DNA of 64,000 nt from Choricystis sp. odSpoLacu1 (lineage: Eukaryota; Chlorophyta; Trebouxiophyceae): the NCBI GenBank assembly GCA_958009055.1, contig OY253650.1, positions 868,001 through 932,000 of the forward strand, in the 5' to 3' direction. The notes under the pieces were generated by a model, which did not search any database, was not told where the DNA came from, and saw nothing but the letters and a program-made list of their open reading frames with translations. Position numbers and translations under genes: made by a program. Each line of letters begins with the position of its first letter. Position 1 is the first letter of the stretch. Shown here piece by piece: positions 52,168 to 62,431 of the stretch.

Positions 52168-52496
52168 TGTCGTGAGGGAAAAAGGTGGGGCGGCGACGTG
52201 TGTGTGGCGTGCTTTCCCGCGCGCGCGCAGCCCCACAACTGCTCAGGCCGAGACCGTGTGCAAGCACCCGCCCAGTGATAGGGGGTGGAGGAGGCACGGG
52301 GGCGGGTGCGCGGCGGGGAGAGGGAATGCGACGCCCGGGCCGCCGAACGCTGGCGAAGAGTGACGAGCGAGAGAGTCAGCTTGCCTTTGACCTCTCACAC
52401 TCGACCAAAAAAGGGGCGGGCGACCGAGCGGTGCCGCCCAACCTGTGCCACGCCCCACACCAACACGCTGATGTTTCACCCCACACCCCACACACG
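52168..52496. promoter_or_regulatory. Divergent promoter region, 329 bp, RBBP6-like / HARE-HTH genes
   Basis: No gene is visible between the two start codons. The segment has GC-rich tracts near 52220-52340 and mixed sequence near 52380-52480. No named element, tRNA or repeat recognised. Confidence 0.4.
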
Positions 52497-54080
52497 ATGG
52501 TGCGACCTGGGCGGGGGAGAGGACGGTGTTCTTTTTACCGCCGTTGACTCCTCGCGCGGCGCCGTGTCGGAGTCAACCCTCCCTCCCCACACACACCACA
52601 CAGGCACGCGCCCCCCCCCTCCGGCGTCCTCAAGACGGCGGCCGCCACCGTGCTGGAGAGCGAGGGAAGGCTTCGACATCACCAAGTGAGTGTGTGGGAG
52701 AGAGGGGGGGGGTGAGAGAGCGTGCGCGGTCAAAGGTCAAAACACACGACGCTCACCCCCCCCCTCCCTCCTCCCCAGAGCCGCCGTCGACGCCGGCCTG
52801 CTGGCCAGCGTGGCGGGCCGCACGCCCGACGCCTCCATGGCGGCCGCCCTGTACACCGACGTCAAGCGGAAAGGGGGCGCGTCCCCCTTTTTCGTGCGGC
52901 GGGGGGAGGGTCTGTTTGGGCTGGCTGTCTGGCGCGGGGACGAGGCGGACGGTAACGACGCGTCCCTGCCACCTCCGCCTTATGATGGTGGCGGTGGGGG
53001 TGGGGGTGTGGTCGCCGGCGGGCGGGTGTCGCGGCGGCGCAGCGGTGGAGGCGGCAGTGCGGCGCCGCGCGTGCGGTTGAGGCTGGCGCCCACGCGCGTC
53101 GTCACGCTCGTGGACGCCCCCCCCGCCCCGTGCCACGCCTCCGTGACGCCGGAGGCTGCGTTTGGGGGCGGTGAGGGTCGGGGTGGCGGGGGGCGGGAGG
53201 TAAGGAGGGTGGAGAGTTGGAAGGCTGGGAAAAAAGTTTTTCACAAGCACTGTCCTCTATTTGACCGTGTTTGACCGAAAAACTTCCCTCCACAAACAGC
53301 CCCCTCCCCCCTTCCTCGACCGCCCCACCACCCCTGGCGACGCCCACCCTCCCCCCTTTGACTGGGACGCGCTGTGCGTCGTCCCCCTGGCCACCCCTTC
53401 CCCGCCCTCCAGCCTGGCTGCTGCGCTCGCGCCGCTCTCCTCCTCACCCGCCTTCTGCGGCCTGTCCCCCCTGCCCGGCGGCCGGTTGGGGGGGCTGGCG
53501 GGCCTGCGCCCCCGCTCCGCGTCCGACGATGGCGCCTGGACCCCCCCCGGCGGCGCGGCGGCCGCGTTGCGGCGCGCGCACACGGCGGTGACGCTGCCGG
53601 CGTCGCCGCCGTGGCGCCTGGTGCCGGTGGCCAGCCCGCCGCCCAGGATTGTTGGAGTGGGGGGTGGCGGTGGGGATGATTTTACCACCCCAGACGGCGG
53701 TGACGACGCGATGGAGGTGGAGGCTGCTGCTCTAGTCGGCGCGGTGCTCTCCGCGCACCCCCCCCCCTCCCCCCCTCCGCCGCCCCTCCTCCGCCGCCCG
53801 CCGCATGGAGGACGCCGCCCGCACGCTGGCCGCGTCGCTGGGGGACACGCACCCCCACGTGGGCAAGGCGTGGCTGCTGGCCGCGCGCGCGCACGGCGCG
53901 GACGCGGGCGGGGGCGACGCCGCTGTGGGTCCCGCCGAGCTGGCACTGGCGCGTGCGTACGAGGTGTGCGCCGTCAACCTGGCGGCCGTGGCGGGGGACA
54001 AGCCGGCCGCCTGCTCGGCGGGCGTGCAGACAGCGGGGCGCGGGGGCCACCCCCCAGCCAAGCGCGCGCGGGCTGCGTGA
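52497..54080 (+). CDS. HARE-HTH (HB1/ASXL) domain protein, two frame breaks
   Basis: Exons 52497-52525, 52604-52685, 52779-53199 and 53300-54080. The winged-helix HARE-HTH spans exons 2-3: LKTAAATVLESEGRL, DITK, AAVDAGLLASVAGRTPDA, MAAALYTDVKRKGG, GEGLFGLAVW. This domain occurs in chromatin proteins (ASXL, HB1) and RNA polymerase delta. A Pro/Gly-rich middle leads to a helical C-terminal part (MEDAARTLAASLGDTHPHVGKAW) and a basic PPAKRARAA end, perhaps an NLS. One base seems extra near 52660-52685, and another in the C10 run 53758-53767; removing both gives 437 codons. A nuclear chromatin role is inferred from the domain. Confidence 0.6.
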
Positions 54081-54279
54081 CACTGCAACCCAAGGCGTGT
54101 GTGGATGGGCACAGGTGTTTACACTGCTGGGCGGCCATTTTGGTTTTTTGATTTGTGTTGGTTTTTCGCGGCGGTGTGAACAGCCAGAATCAAAACGACA
54201 GTTTTCACTCTTCTCTCCGCCCCCACAACTCAACCTCGTTCCACCTCGGACCCACCCCCCACCCCTGCCAACCAAACAC

Positions 54280-55698
54280 ATGGCCCACCTCATCCCCCAC
54301 CGCCGCCCCCCCGCCCGCGCCGACTGGCCGTACGTGCCCGACCGCGCGGCTTGGGGCGTGTTTGACGGCGACCCGCGGTCCGTCCTCAACTGGGCGGGCG
54401 CCTGGTTGGCTGCGTCCACGGCCGAGTCCAACCTGACGTCCATGTTTGCCAGCGACATGCTGGTGAGAGAGGAGGAGGGAGGGGTGGTTGAGTGGGGAGA
54501 GCGTCGGCGCAGAAACCAACCCACCCTCCCTCTTTCCCCCAGGCCCACGTCGCCAACCGGGCCTCCACCTACCTGCGCTCCGTCTTCCAGCCCGCGGTCG
54601 GTACCTCCTCCCACCCCGCCACCGCGGAGGCGCGCGCCCGCCGCGTGGCGTTGGCGAAGCAGCTGTACTGTGCGACGTTGAAACACGCACTCGGTGCACG
54701 TGCAGCGGCGGGTGCCACGCCCGCCGCCCTGCTGGCCGCCTCGGACGCGCCATGCCTGGCGGAAGGGGCACTCGCCCTGGCGGCCGAGGTGGCGGCATTC
54801 GCGTGCGCCCCCCCGTTGCGCGGCGCGCGCGTCGTTTTCCCGTCGCTCGCGTCACACCGCGCGCCTCGCCCCTCCCTTCGCCTGCTGGTGTGCCCTCCCC
54901 GACGTGGCGGCCGCCCTGGCGTCAGCCAATCCGGCGCCTCCCCCGTGTGTGCTGGCCCTGCTGGACCTGGCGGCGGTGAGGCTGGAGGAGCAGCTGGTGT
55001 GGGAGGCGGGGTCCGACATCTACACCGTCATCACGGCCTTCGGGGCGGGTGCCGGCGCCGCCCCCGACGTGGAAGAAGCGTTGGAAGCCATCCTGCGCAA
55101 TGTGGCGGACCGCACGGCAGACCGGGCGGAGGCGGCGGGGGGGGCGCTGGCCGCCGCGGGGAGGCCGCCGCTGCCCCCCGGCTTCGCGCACGCCGCCTCC
55201 GCCGTCGCCTACAGCGTGGCCGCCGGCCACCTGCTCACCCTGTTTGGGCAGCACTTGTCGGTGGTGGTGGCGGCGGCCGTGTACGGTGCCGCCCGGGCGA
55301 GGGGGCACGTGCTGCAGATGGCAGCCGTCGCGCGCGCTGTGGGGGGGGCGGCCCCGCACGCTGCCCCGGCCGTCGTCGGCGCCGACGCGGCCGAGCTGGA
55401 GCCCGCCATCCCGGCCAAGGCCGCGGTGAGGGGTGATGTGCGGGCGTACTACAACGGGCCGTTCCTGGCGGCGGTGCGGCCGCTGCTGCTGGCGGAGCGG
55501 GGCGCGGCGGGCGCAGGCGGTGGGTCGCCCACCGCGTCGCCTGCGACTGGCGGGGAGGCGCCACCCAGGCCGACGCCTGGCAAGGTGACGCGGCTGCCGC
55601 TGGCCACGCTGACGGCCAGCGACATCGCGGCCCGGTCGGGCGGGGTGAGCACGAAGCGGGGGGGCGGGCGCGTGTCGCGGTTGCAGCTGCAACGGTGA
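54280..55698 (+). CDS. RBR: Retinoblastoma-related pocket protein, short form, one frame break
   Basis: Exons 54280-54462 and 54543-55698. Pocket A: SNLTSMFASDML, RASTYLRSVFQPAV, ALAKQLYCATLKHAL and the conserved RLEEQLVWEAGSDIYTVI. Pocket B: SVVVAAAVYGAARARGHVLQ and then AYYNGPFLAAVRPLLL, matching the FYNxxFVPxVKPLL block. One base appears extra near 54890 (TGCCCTCCCC), between the two pockets; removing it gives 446 codons. RB proteins repress E2F and gate the cell cycle. The N-terminal cyclin-like domain found in plant and Chlamydomonas homologues is missing from this model, and the C-terminus is short. A missed 5' exon is possible, although the upstream gene ends only 199 bp away. Confidence 0.7.
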
Positions 55699-55749
55699 GG
55701 ATGGTGAAATGAAAGCTAAACGAGCCTGTACATTACATATAAAACGAGT

Positions 55750-58444
55750 CTAACCACGTGTTGCCGCATTGGCATTCGCGGGCGGTGCAACGCGCAGCGC
55801 GAGCGGGCGCGGCGCGCCGACGCGCGCGCGGCCGCCGCCCGCCAGCGCCACCACAAGGGCCAGGCGCAGCGTGACGCCGGGGGCGGAGGGACTGGTGGTG
55901 GGGGCGGGCAGGTGCACGGTGCCCATTATGGCGCGGCGGCCAGGGCGGGTGGAGGGGGGTTGGGTAGCGGCAGCGTCGTCGTCGTCGTCGTCGCCTCCAC
56001 CCTCCAGCTCCAGAGGCACGCACACGCCCGCCACGCCCGGCCCATCCACCCGCAGCCACGCTCTGCGAGTGGCAACCACCCAGCCGGTCACCTGGACGGC
56101 GACTGGCAGGCCAGCGATCGCGTCCAGTGCACGCGCGTGGGGGCTGCCCGGCGCGGTCAGCTCGCCAGCGGGGGCGGCCGCGGTAGCGTCGGCCACTGGG
56201 GCGGCAGGCCAGGCGGCTGCGAGGGCAGCCAACAAATCATCCAACGTTGTGGATGCCGTGGCGGCGTCCATCCAGGCCGGTTGGGATGCGCCTGGCGGTG
56301 GGGCGTCGAGAGCAGTGGGAGGGCAGCCGCTCGCGCGTGCCTCGCGCACAACGCGCAGCGCACGCGCCACCGCGTCCCACTCGGAGGCCACGGCGTGCAG
56401 GGAGCCCCCACCCCCCACCACGCCGCGCAGCAGGGCGGCCAGGCGGGCCAGGCGGGCGGGCGCGGCAGTGCTGCCGCGGGTGCAAGCAGACAGAGGCGCC
56501 AGATTGAACACGCCTCCGTCCCACGCGTTGGCATCACCCGCGCCATCAGGCTCTCCCCACAGCGGGAGCGCCCCGCCCGCCGCCACAGCGGCCGTCAACA
56601 CGGCCAGCGCGCGCGCGTGCACGCGCAGCGCGCCCGAGCGCGCGCACCCGCCGCGCGTCGCAGGCGCGAGCGCGGCATCGACGCGGGCGATGCATGTGAA
56701 TATGTGGCCTGGGTCGGGCGTGCCTACCAACGCGTCCAGGGTGGCGGCAGCAGCGGCGATCGGGTCGGGAGTGTCCGCCGCGTCGTCGCCGTTTCCTTCC
56801 GCTCGCCTCCTCTTCGGCCGCCGCACACACACTGCCCCCCGCCCCCTCCCCTCCAGCCCGCCTGCCGGCAGGGGCAGGTCAGGGTGGCGGGGCGCCAGCA
56901 CGGCCGCCGCCGCCAGCGCGTGTGGCGGTAGCCGCGCCGCGACGCACGGCGCTGCGCGCGCGGCAGCCAACAAAAACACTGCGCGGTGGGCGTAGGGCGC
57001 GTCATCGACGCAGGGTTCACGCTGCAGAAAGCCGGCACGCGTGGCCATCAAGTCGGGGGCGACGTGGGCGGCGGCGCCACCGGCGCGTGTGCCCAGGGTG
57101 GCCAGCGCGGCGAGTGCGGCGCGCGGCGCGGCGCCGTGCGCTGCGGCTTCTAGCAACCCACCCACCGCGGCGCGCAGGCCGTCACCACGGCGTGGGGCGG
57201 CAGCTGCCACTGCGGCTGCAGCGGCGGCCGCCACAGACGGCACCGCGTCCGCCAGGGCTGCCAGCAACGGCGCGAGCGCGGCGTCGCCGTCGGGGCCGCG
57301 CGCGGCGGCAGCACACGCGAGCGCCGCGCGCCGCACGGCGGGCGCTTCATCGGCGGCGCAGTCGGCGGCCACGGTGGCCGCCGCGGCCGCAAAGGCTGGG
57401 GAGGTGGTGCGCACGGCGGCGGCCAGGGAGGCGAGGGCGCGCAGGCCAGCGAGGCGCACCGCCGCGCCGTCGTCTTCCAGCGCTCGCACAAAAGCGCCCG
57501 CCCCGGCCGCCAGGGCGGCGGCCGCGCCCCCGGCTGCCCTGGCGTCGTCCGCGGACACGCCCTCCATGGTGCGGGCGGTGGTGGCGGCGGTCAGAGCGGC
57601 GTCGAGGCAGGGGGGCGGGGCGGCGGACAGGGAGCCGAGCACGGTGAGTGCTTGCGACCGCACCTCTGCGTCACCATCGCTCACGGCGGCAGAAGCGGCT
57701 GCCCACGCGGTAGCAGCGATGTCGGCCGCGCCGGCGGGGCGGGGTGGGTGGTGGCGTGTGGCTCCCGCGGCGGTGGCGGCGGACGCAAGCAGTTTCAGTG
57801 CTGCGCTGCGAACGCGCGGCGCGGCGTCGCATCTGACCGCGGCCGCCGCGGTCGCCACCGCGTCGCCAGGGGGCAGGGCGCCACCCGCCACCAACCCGGC
57901 CGCGCCCAGCAGGCACGCCTCCCGCACGCCGGCGTCCGCGTCATCCGTAAAAGCAGACAGCGCGTCGGCCGCGGCGCCAGCGCGGCGGCGCGCGGCGCGC
58001 GGTCCGGCCGCCGCCACCGCGCGAGCGGCGGCGGCCCGGACGCGGGGCGAGGGTGACGTCAGGCCTGACAAGCCTGCGGCGACGGTGGTGTCGGCGGTGG
58101 GGGGGTGGGCGGCGGTGGTGGCGAGCGTGTCGAGGGCAAGGCTGGTGGGGGTGGAAAAAAGGGCGTGAGTTTTTGCGGGCACGAAAGTTCTCTCTTTTTC
58201 CACAAACACTCAACACTACTCACCGTCGACACTCGTCACTCTCGCGGCCATCCCTCACCAATGCCCCCAGCGCGGCCAGCTGGGGCGGCGGCAGGCTTGC
58301 ACCCGCACGCGTGGCGACCAGCACAGCCGCCAGCAAACGTTCCCTGTCGATCTCGGTGGAAGCTGATGTCAGGCCATCCAGCGCGGCGGCGGCGGCGGCC
58401 GGGTCGGCGGCCAGGGCGGCCGGCAGGATGTGGAGGGCGGCCAT
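55750..58444 (-). CDS. HEAT-repeat protein, Integrator subunit 4 (INTS4/SIEL)-like
   Basis: Exons 58224-58444 and 55750-58141 give 870 residues. The N-terminal 450 residues are Ala-rich HEAT repeats (VRSQALTVLGSLSA, GAFVRALEDDGAAVRLAGL, EAPAVRRAALACAAAA); GAFVxxLEDD followed by VR is a strong INTS4 match. The C-terminal half is less repetitive, ending in a beta-rich segment. INTS4 scaffolds the Integrator cleavage module that processes snRNA 3' ends and terminates transcription; the plant homologue is SIEL. Only 51 bp separate its stop from that of RBR. A large antisense ORF opposite it is a GC-bias shadow. Confidence 0.7.
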
Positions 58445-58788
58445 GCGCGCCGAGCGAATGCGCGGTGTGCGTGGGGGGCGCAGCCGGCGGAGGCGTGCGT
58501 CAGGCAGACATTGGAGACAGTGTGTGACGCTGGTGATGCAGAGATGTGCAGCAGCGGGGAGACAGGACGCGTTTTTTTTGGTGTGGAAGAGAGCAAACGA
58601 GGGTCAGTTTTTTCTTCTTTGTCGTCTTTTTTCGCGCTCACTCCCTCACTGTCCGCACAAACCCGCCCACAAACCCCCCCCGGGACAAGTGGCGCACGTG
58701 TGCTCTGATGTGTGCTGGTATGTGTGCTGGTGTGTATCATCCTGCCTTTTTGCAAGAGGCGAAGGAGAAAAACGGTCTCCTCATCAAC
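58445..58788. other. Intergenic region, 344 bp, no gene seen
   Basis: Lies between the INTS4-like start and the Dus3-like stop (both minus strand). It has T-rich tracts (58571-58578, 58605-58632), a C9-plus-GGG motif near 58674-58685, and TGTGTGCTGG-like repeats near 58706-58734. No coding, tRNA or snoRNA signal recognised. Confidence 0.45.
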
Positions 58789-60143
58789 TCACCCGCCCGC
58801 ACTCGCGTCATCACGCTCATCGCCGCCACGCCCATCCTCCCGCCGCACCGCCTTGACAAACGTTTCCCACTCGTCCAGCTCGCTCACCGCCAACGCCTGC
58901 AGCCGCGCCACCGCGTCTGCCTCCGAGGCCGCCCGCCACAGCGTGGCCGCGATTGCTTTGTGCGCGTCGGGCGCGGAGCAGCGCAGCAGCCGCTCCAACC
59001 GCGTCAGAGACGCCAGCGTCTCCCCCAGGGCTGGGTCGGCGACGTCATCGCGGCGATGCATGAGGGGCGCGGTGGATGCGTCAGTGCTGCCGTACACGCT
59101 CTCTGGGAGAGGGCGGTAGCGCGCCAACCAGTCGATATGGTCCGGCACAAACCATGCGGCTTTCGATTCACCCCGTGCATCGTCGCCCAGGTACTCCCGA
59201 AAGTAGCGCACCAGCTTGTACCAGATGGCCACGCGCTCGCCTTCGTCGGGCAACCACTTGGCCGCGTCTGCGACTTCGGCAAAGAGCCAGGGCTTGATGA
59301 GGGCGCCGCGCCCCACCATGACGGCGTGGACGCCAGGTGTGGAAAGGCGGGCGTTTGCCTCGAGACGGGTGAGAACATCGCCATTGCCTGCGACGGGCAG
59401 GGTTGGCGACGCCGCAGCCACAGCAGCAATCGTGTCCCACCGCGCGCTCTTCTTGTACCGCCCCTCTCCGCTGCGCCCGTGGATGGTGACGATGGCGGCC
59501 CCCGCCGCCGCCAGGGCGGGCACCATGGCGTCCACGTTGGCGGTGGCATCGGTGACGCCCGTCCTAATCTTGACGGTGAGCGGGAGGGGGCAGCGTTCCG
59601 ACGCGACCGCGATCAACCGCGCCAGCTTCGCCGGCCGCCTCAGCATGGCCGCCCCCAGCCCCCGCCGCGTGGCTTCATGAATGGGGCACCCACAGTTGAG
59701 GTCCACAAACCGCGCGCCCGCGTCGGCCGCCAGTTGAGCCGCCCTCACCAACTCATCAGCCGAATTGGTTGCCAGCTGCAACCCAAACCAGTTTTCCAGG
59801 CCCGTCGTGTGGCGCAACCGAGCCCTCTTCACTCGGTCCCCTTTGGCCAGAGGTCGCGCAAACGCCATCTCGGACAGCGTGACGCGCGCGCCAAACTCGG
59901 CGGCCAGCCTGCGGAAGGGCAGCGTGCCGACGCGAGTGAGGGGGGCCAGGATGAGCTGGCCACGCCAGGCGTCGGCCAGGGACGCGTTGGCTGCCAGCTG
60001 GGAGGGTGACAGGACGCGATGGCGGGGGCGGCGGGCGCGGACCGGGACGAGGGGAGGTCGGGCGGGGCGGTCGCATCGGCTGCTGCCGCGACTCTCGTTG
60101 TCAGGCGACGAGTCGTTGCTCGTGCGGCACTCGACTTCGACAT
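58789..60143 (-). CDS. tRNA-dihydrouridine synthase, Dus3-like, 5' end uncertain
   Basis: The FMN barrel starts at LILAPLTRVGTLPFRRL and has ENWFGLQLATNS, the catalytic Cys in DLNCGCPIHEATRRG, KIRTGVTD, TIHGRSGEGRYKK and VMVGRGALIKPWLF. The C-terminal WYKLVRYFREYLGDD region fits Dus3, which modifies tRNA position 47. The N-terminal zinc fingers of fungal and animal Dus3 are absent. The catalytic frame has no ATG before the domain; an ATG at 60143 opens a transit-like peptide (MSKSSAARATTRRL) in another frame that would join near 60020-60040. A frame break there, or a missed exon, is likely. Confidence 0.75.
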
Positions 60144-60326
60144 GGAGGCAGCGTGCGTGCAGGGTGGCGAGAGGGCGGAATGCCGCATTGGGGCGCGCTG
60201 GGCCGCAGGGAGAGGGTGAATGCAAAACGACGACAGCTGTGTTTTGTGTCAAAAAACACTGTTCTCACAACCAAACCACACGAAAAGCAGAAAACAAACA
60301 CACACAAAACACAACCCAAAAACAAA

Positions 60327-62155
60327 TCAGTGCTTCTTGTACAGACGCTGCAGCGCGCGCGGCACGTCGGCCGGCACTGAATCGTCCGCCTCCTTGCCCC
60401 CGCGCGCGCCACCTGCCAACTTCGACCGCAGCGCCGCCTTCCGCTCCTCGATGATGACAAACTGCTTCTTCTTCTGCCGCCGCGTCGGCTTGTTCTTGCC
60501 CTTCATGCGGGCGCGTTTATCGCCAGCGGCACGGGCTGCCGCGGCGGCGGCCGCGTTGGCAGCCAGCGCGGCGGCCGCGCGTTCGTCGCGCACTGCCTTG
60601 GGCTCTTTCAGCACAGCGCCCACGCTTGAAGGATCCAGCACAATCGTGTCCGCGGCCAGCTTGTCCAGCAGGGCGCGCACCTCGCCCTCCTGGCGGGCGC
60701 GGCGAGCAGCGAACGGGTCGGCCACAAACGAGTCCAGGTTGGGTTCGCCCGCCCCCGGAACGAGCGCGCACCGCACGCCGCCTCCATGGCCCAGGGCCAG
60801 CACGTCTTCAAAGGGACGGAACGAGATGTCGCGCACTCCCGCCGTGCCTGGTGGCTGGGGCGGCAGGTCGACCCGCATGTAGGGGGAATCGGCTTTGGTG
60901 GCCAGCGCGCCGCGCCACACGACTGCGCCTCGCGGCGACGCGACGGCGACGAGGCCGCGCTGCGAGATGGCGAGGCCGGTGACAGGCGACCGAGAATAGT
61001 AGGCGTGCATGGGTTTGAGGGACCGCACGTCCCACACTTTGACCTGGTGGTCTGCGCCTGCGGTCACAAGGTGCCGGCCTGATGCATCCACCGCGGCCGC
61101 CACCACAGGCCCACCGTGCGTCAGCATGCGCACCACAGGCACGTTGGAGTTGGGGGTCCACATGGTGATCGTGCCACCCGCGTGGCCAGCCACGAGGACG
61201 GCGTTGTGGGGGTTGAGCGTCAGGCAGCGCGTGTCGCCGAGGCGCGACGCGTGTTGGGCCACCAGCTCTCCTGTCGTCACATCCTGCCACCTGATCACGC
61301 CGCCCTTGCCCACCGACGCCAACAGGAAGTGGTTGCGCAGGAAGGCCAAGCGTGTCGCGCCCGCGTGCTCGCGGGCGGCGTGGAGTTCGACGCCGCGCTT
61401 GTCATAGATGTAGACGCCGCCGCCATGTGCCGCCGCAAAGAAAGCTTCACTGTGCAACTGGATGGCATCCTCCACCGCATCCGGCACAAACAGCTCGGCA
61501 TGGCGGGTGCCCGAGATGACGTCGGTGAGGGCGAGGTGGCCGCGCTTGCCGCCCAGGAGGAGGAAGCGGCCAGACGGGGACCAGTCGACCGAGTATGGGC
61601 CAAGGTCGGGTAGCGCCCAGTCAAATGCGCCCCGGGCGGCACCCCGCTCCGCCATCGAAGACACGAGTTCGGTCTGGGACACGCGCCACGTGCGCTCCAG
61701 GGTGCCGGGCTCGGGTTCGAGGCCGCCGGGCGTGGCGGGCGCGAGCCACGCGTGTGCCGCGGCGGCCGACGAGGCTGCATCCCGGGCCAAGCGTTCACCG
61801 TGGCGCAGCACGCCCGCCAGCTTTTTGTCGCGCACCGACTTGAGGGCGGGGCCGGGCCCCCGGGAGAAGACGGGGACGCCGGCGGCGGCGAGTTGGGACG
61901 TGGTTTTGCGGCTGTGTGGTGTGTGGGGTGGGGGGGCCGTGTGAGTGGCTTTTTGTTTCTTCTTCTCCCCTTCAAGATCACATTTCAACCGTGTGTGCAC
62001 ACTGGGGCGCAGCCACGGCGGCGCCCGGGGCGCAGGCGCGTGCTTGGCCCAAGCCGCCGCCGCATGCGGAGCCGTCGAGCCTCCCTCCCCCCAACTCACC
62101 GTCGCCGCTTGGCGCCGCCGCCGCTGGTGGAGGCAGGCGGTGCGTCTGTGGTCAT
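60327..62155 (-). CDS. UTP7: UTP7/WDR46, small-subunit processome WD40 protein
   Basis: Exons 62100-62155 and 60327-61911 give 546 residues. The N-terminal GAKRRRRK is basic, and the WD40 propeller includes GPYSVDWSPSGRFLLLGGKRG, GGVYIYDKRG, LLASVGKGGVIRW and DHQVKVWDVR. The BING4CT region (GVRDISFRPFEDVLALGHG, GEPNLDSF) and the basic tail (KGKNKPTRRQKKKQ) are diagnostic. It acts in 18S rRNA maturation in the nucleolus. The 188-nt intron splits the first basic cluster. It is divergent from the MgtE-type gene. Confidence 0.92.
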
Positions 62156-62248
62156 GCTGGGCGAAGGAAACAGGGCGTGCGGCGGGGAAGGGAGAGAGCA
62201 ACGGGGGAGCGCCTCTTTCACAGATGCGTGGGCTTTGGTGGCGCCGAA

Positions 62249-62274
62249 GTGCACCCGTCTCAGCACGGGTGCAC
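62249..62274. repeat. 10-bp inverted repeat between UTP7 and MgtE-type genes
   Basis: GTGCACCCGT (62249-62258) and its exact reverse complement (62265-62274) flank a 6-base spacer, in the middle of a 276-bp divergent promoter region. It could be a symmetric factor-binding site or a leader hairpin. Confidence 0.55.
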
Positions 62275-62431
62275 AGTGAGACCAGAGCCTATCAGTGTGC
62301 CGTACTAGAGGCCGAGAGAGGTCGGGCCCAGGACGCGCAGGCACGCAAACGTTTTTTTTTTGTTTTTCTGTTTCGCTTCTCCCTCACTTTCGAACTTGCT
62401 TGTTCGGTTGCGCGCTCCTCCTCCCCCTCTC

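Noticed and set aside
54081..54279. Fusion of the HARE-HTH gene with RBR into one protein
   Set aside because: An in-frame TGA ends the first product after a basic tail, and the gap has no donor/acceptor pair that would join the frames convincingly.
57041..58168. A 375-codon ORF on the plus strand
   Set aside because: It is a shadow of the INTS4-like HEAT repeats; Ala codons on one strand read as Ala/Ser/Arg-rich sequence on the other.
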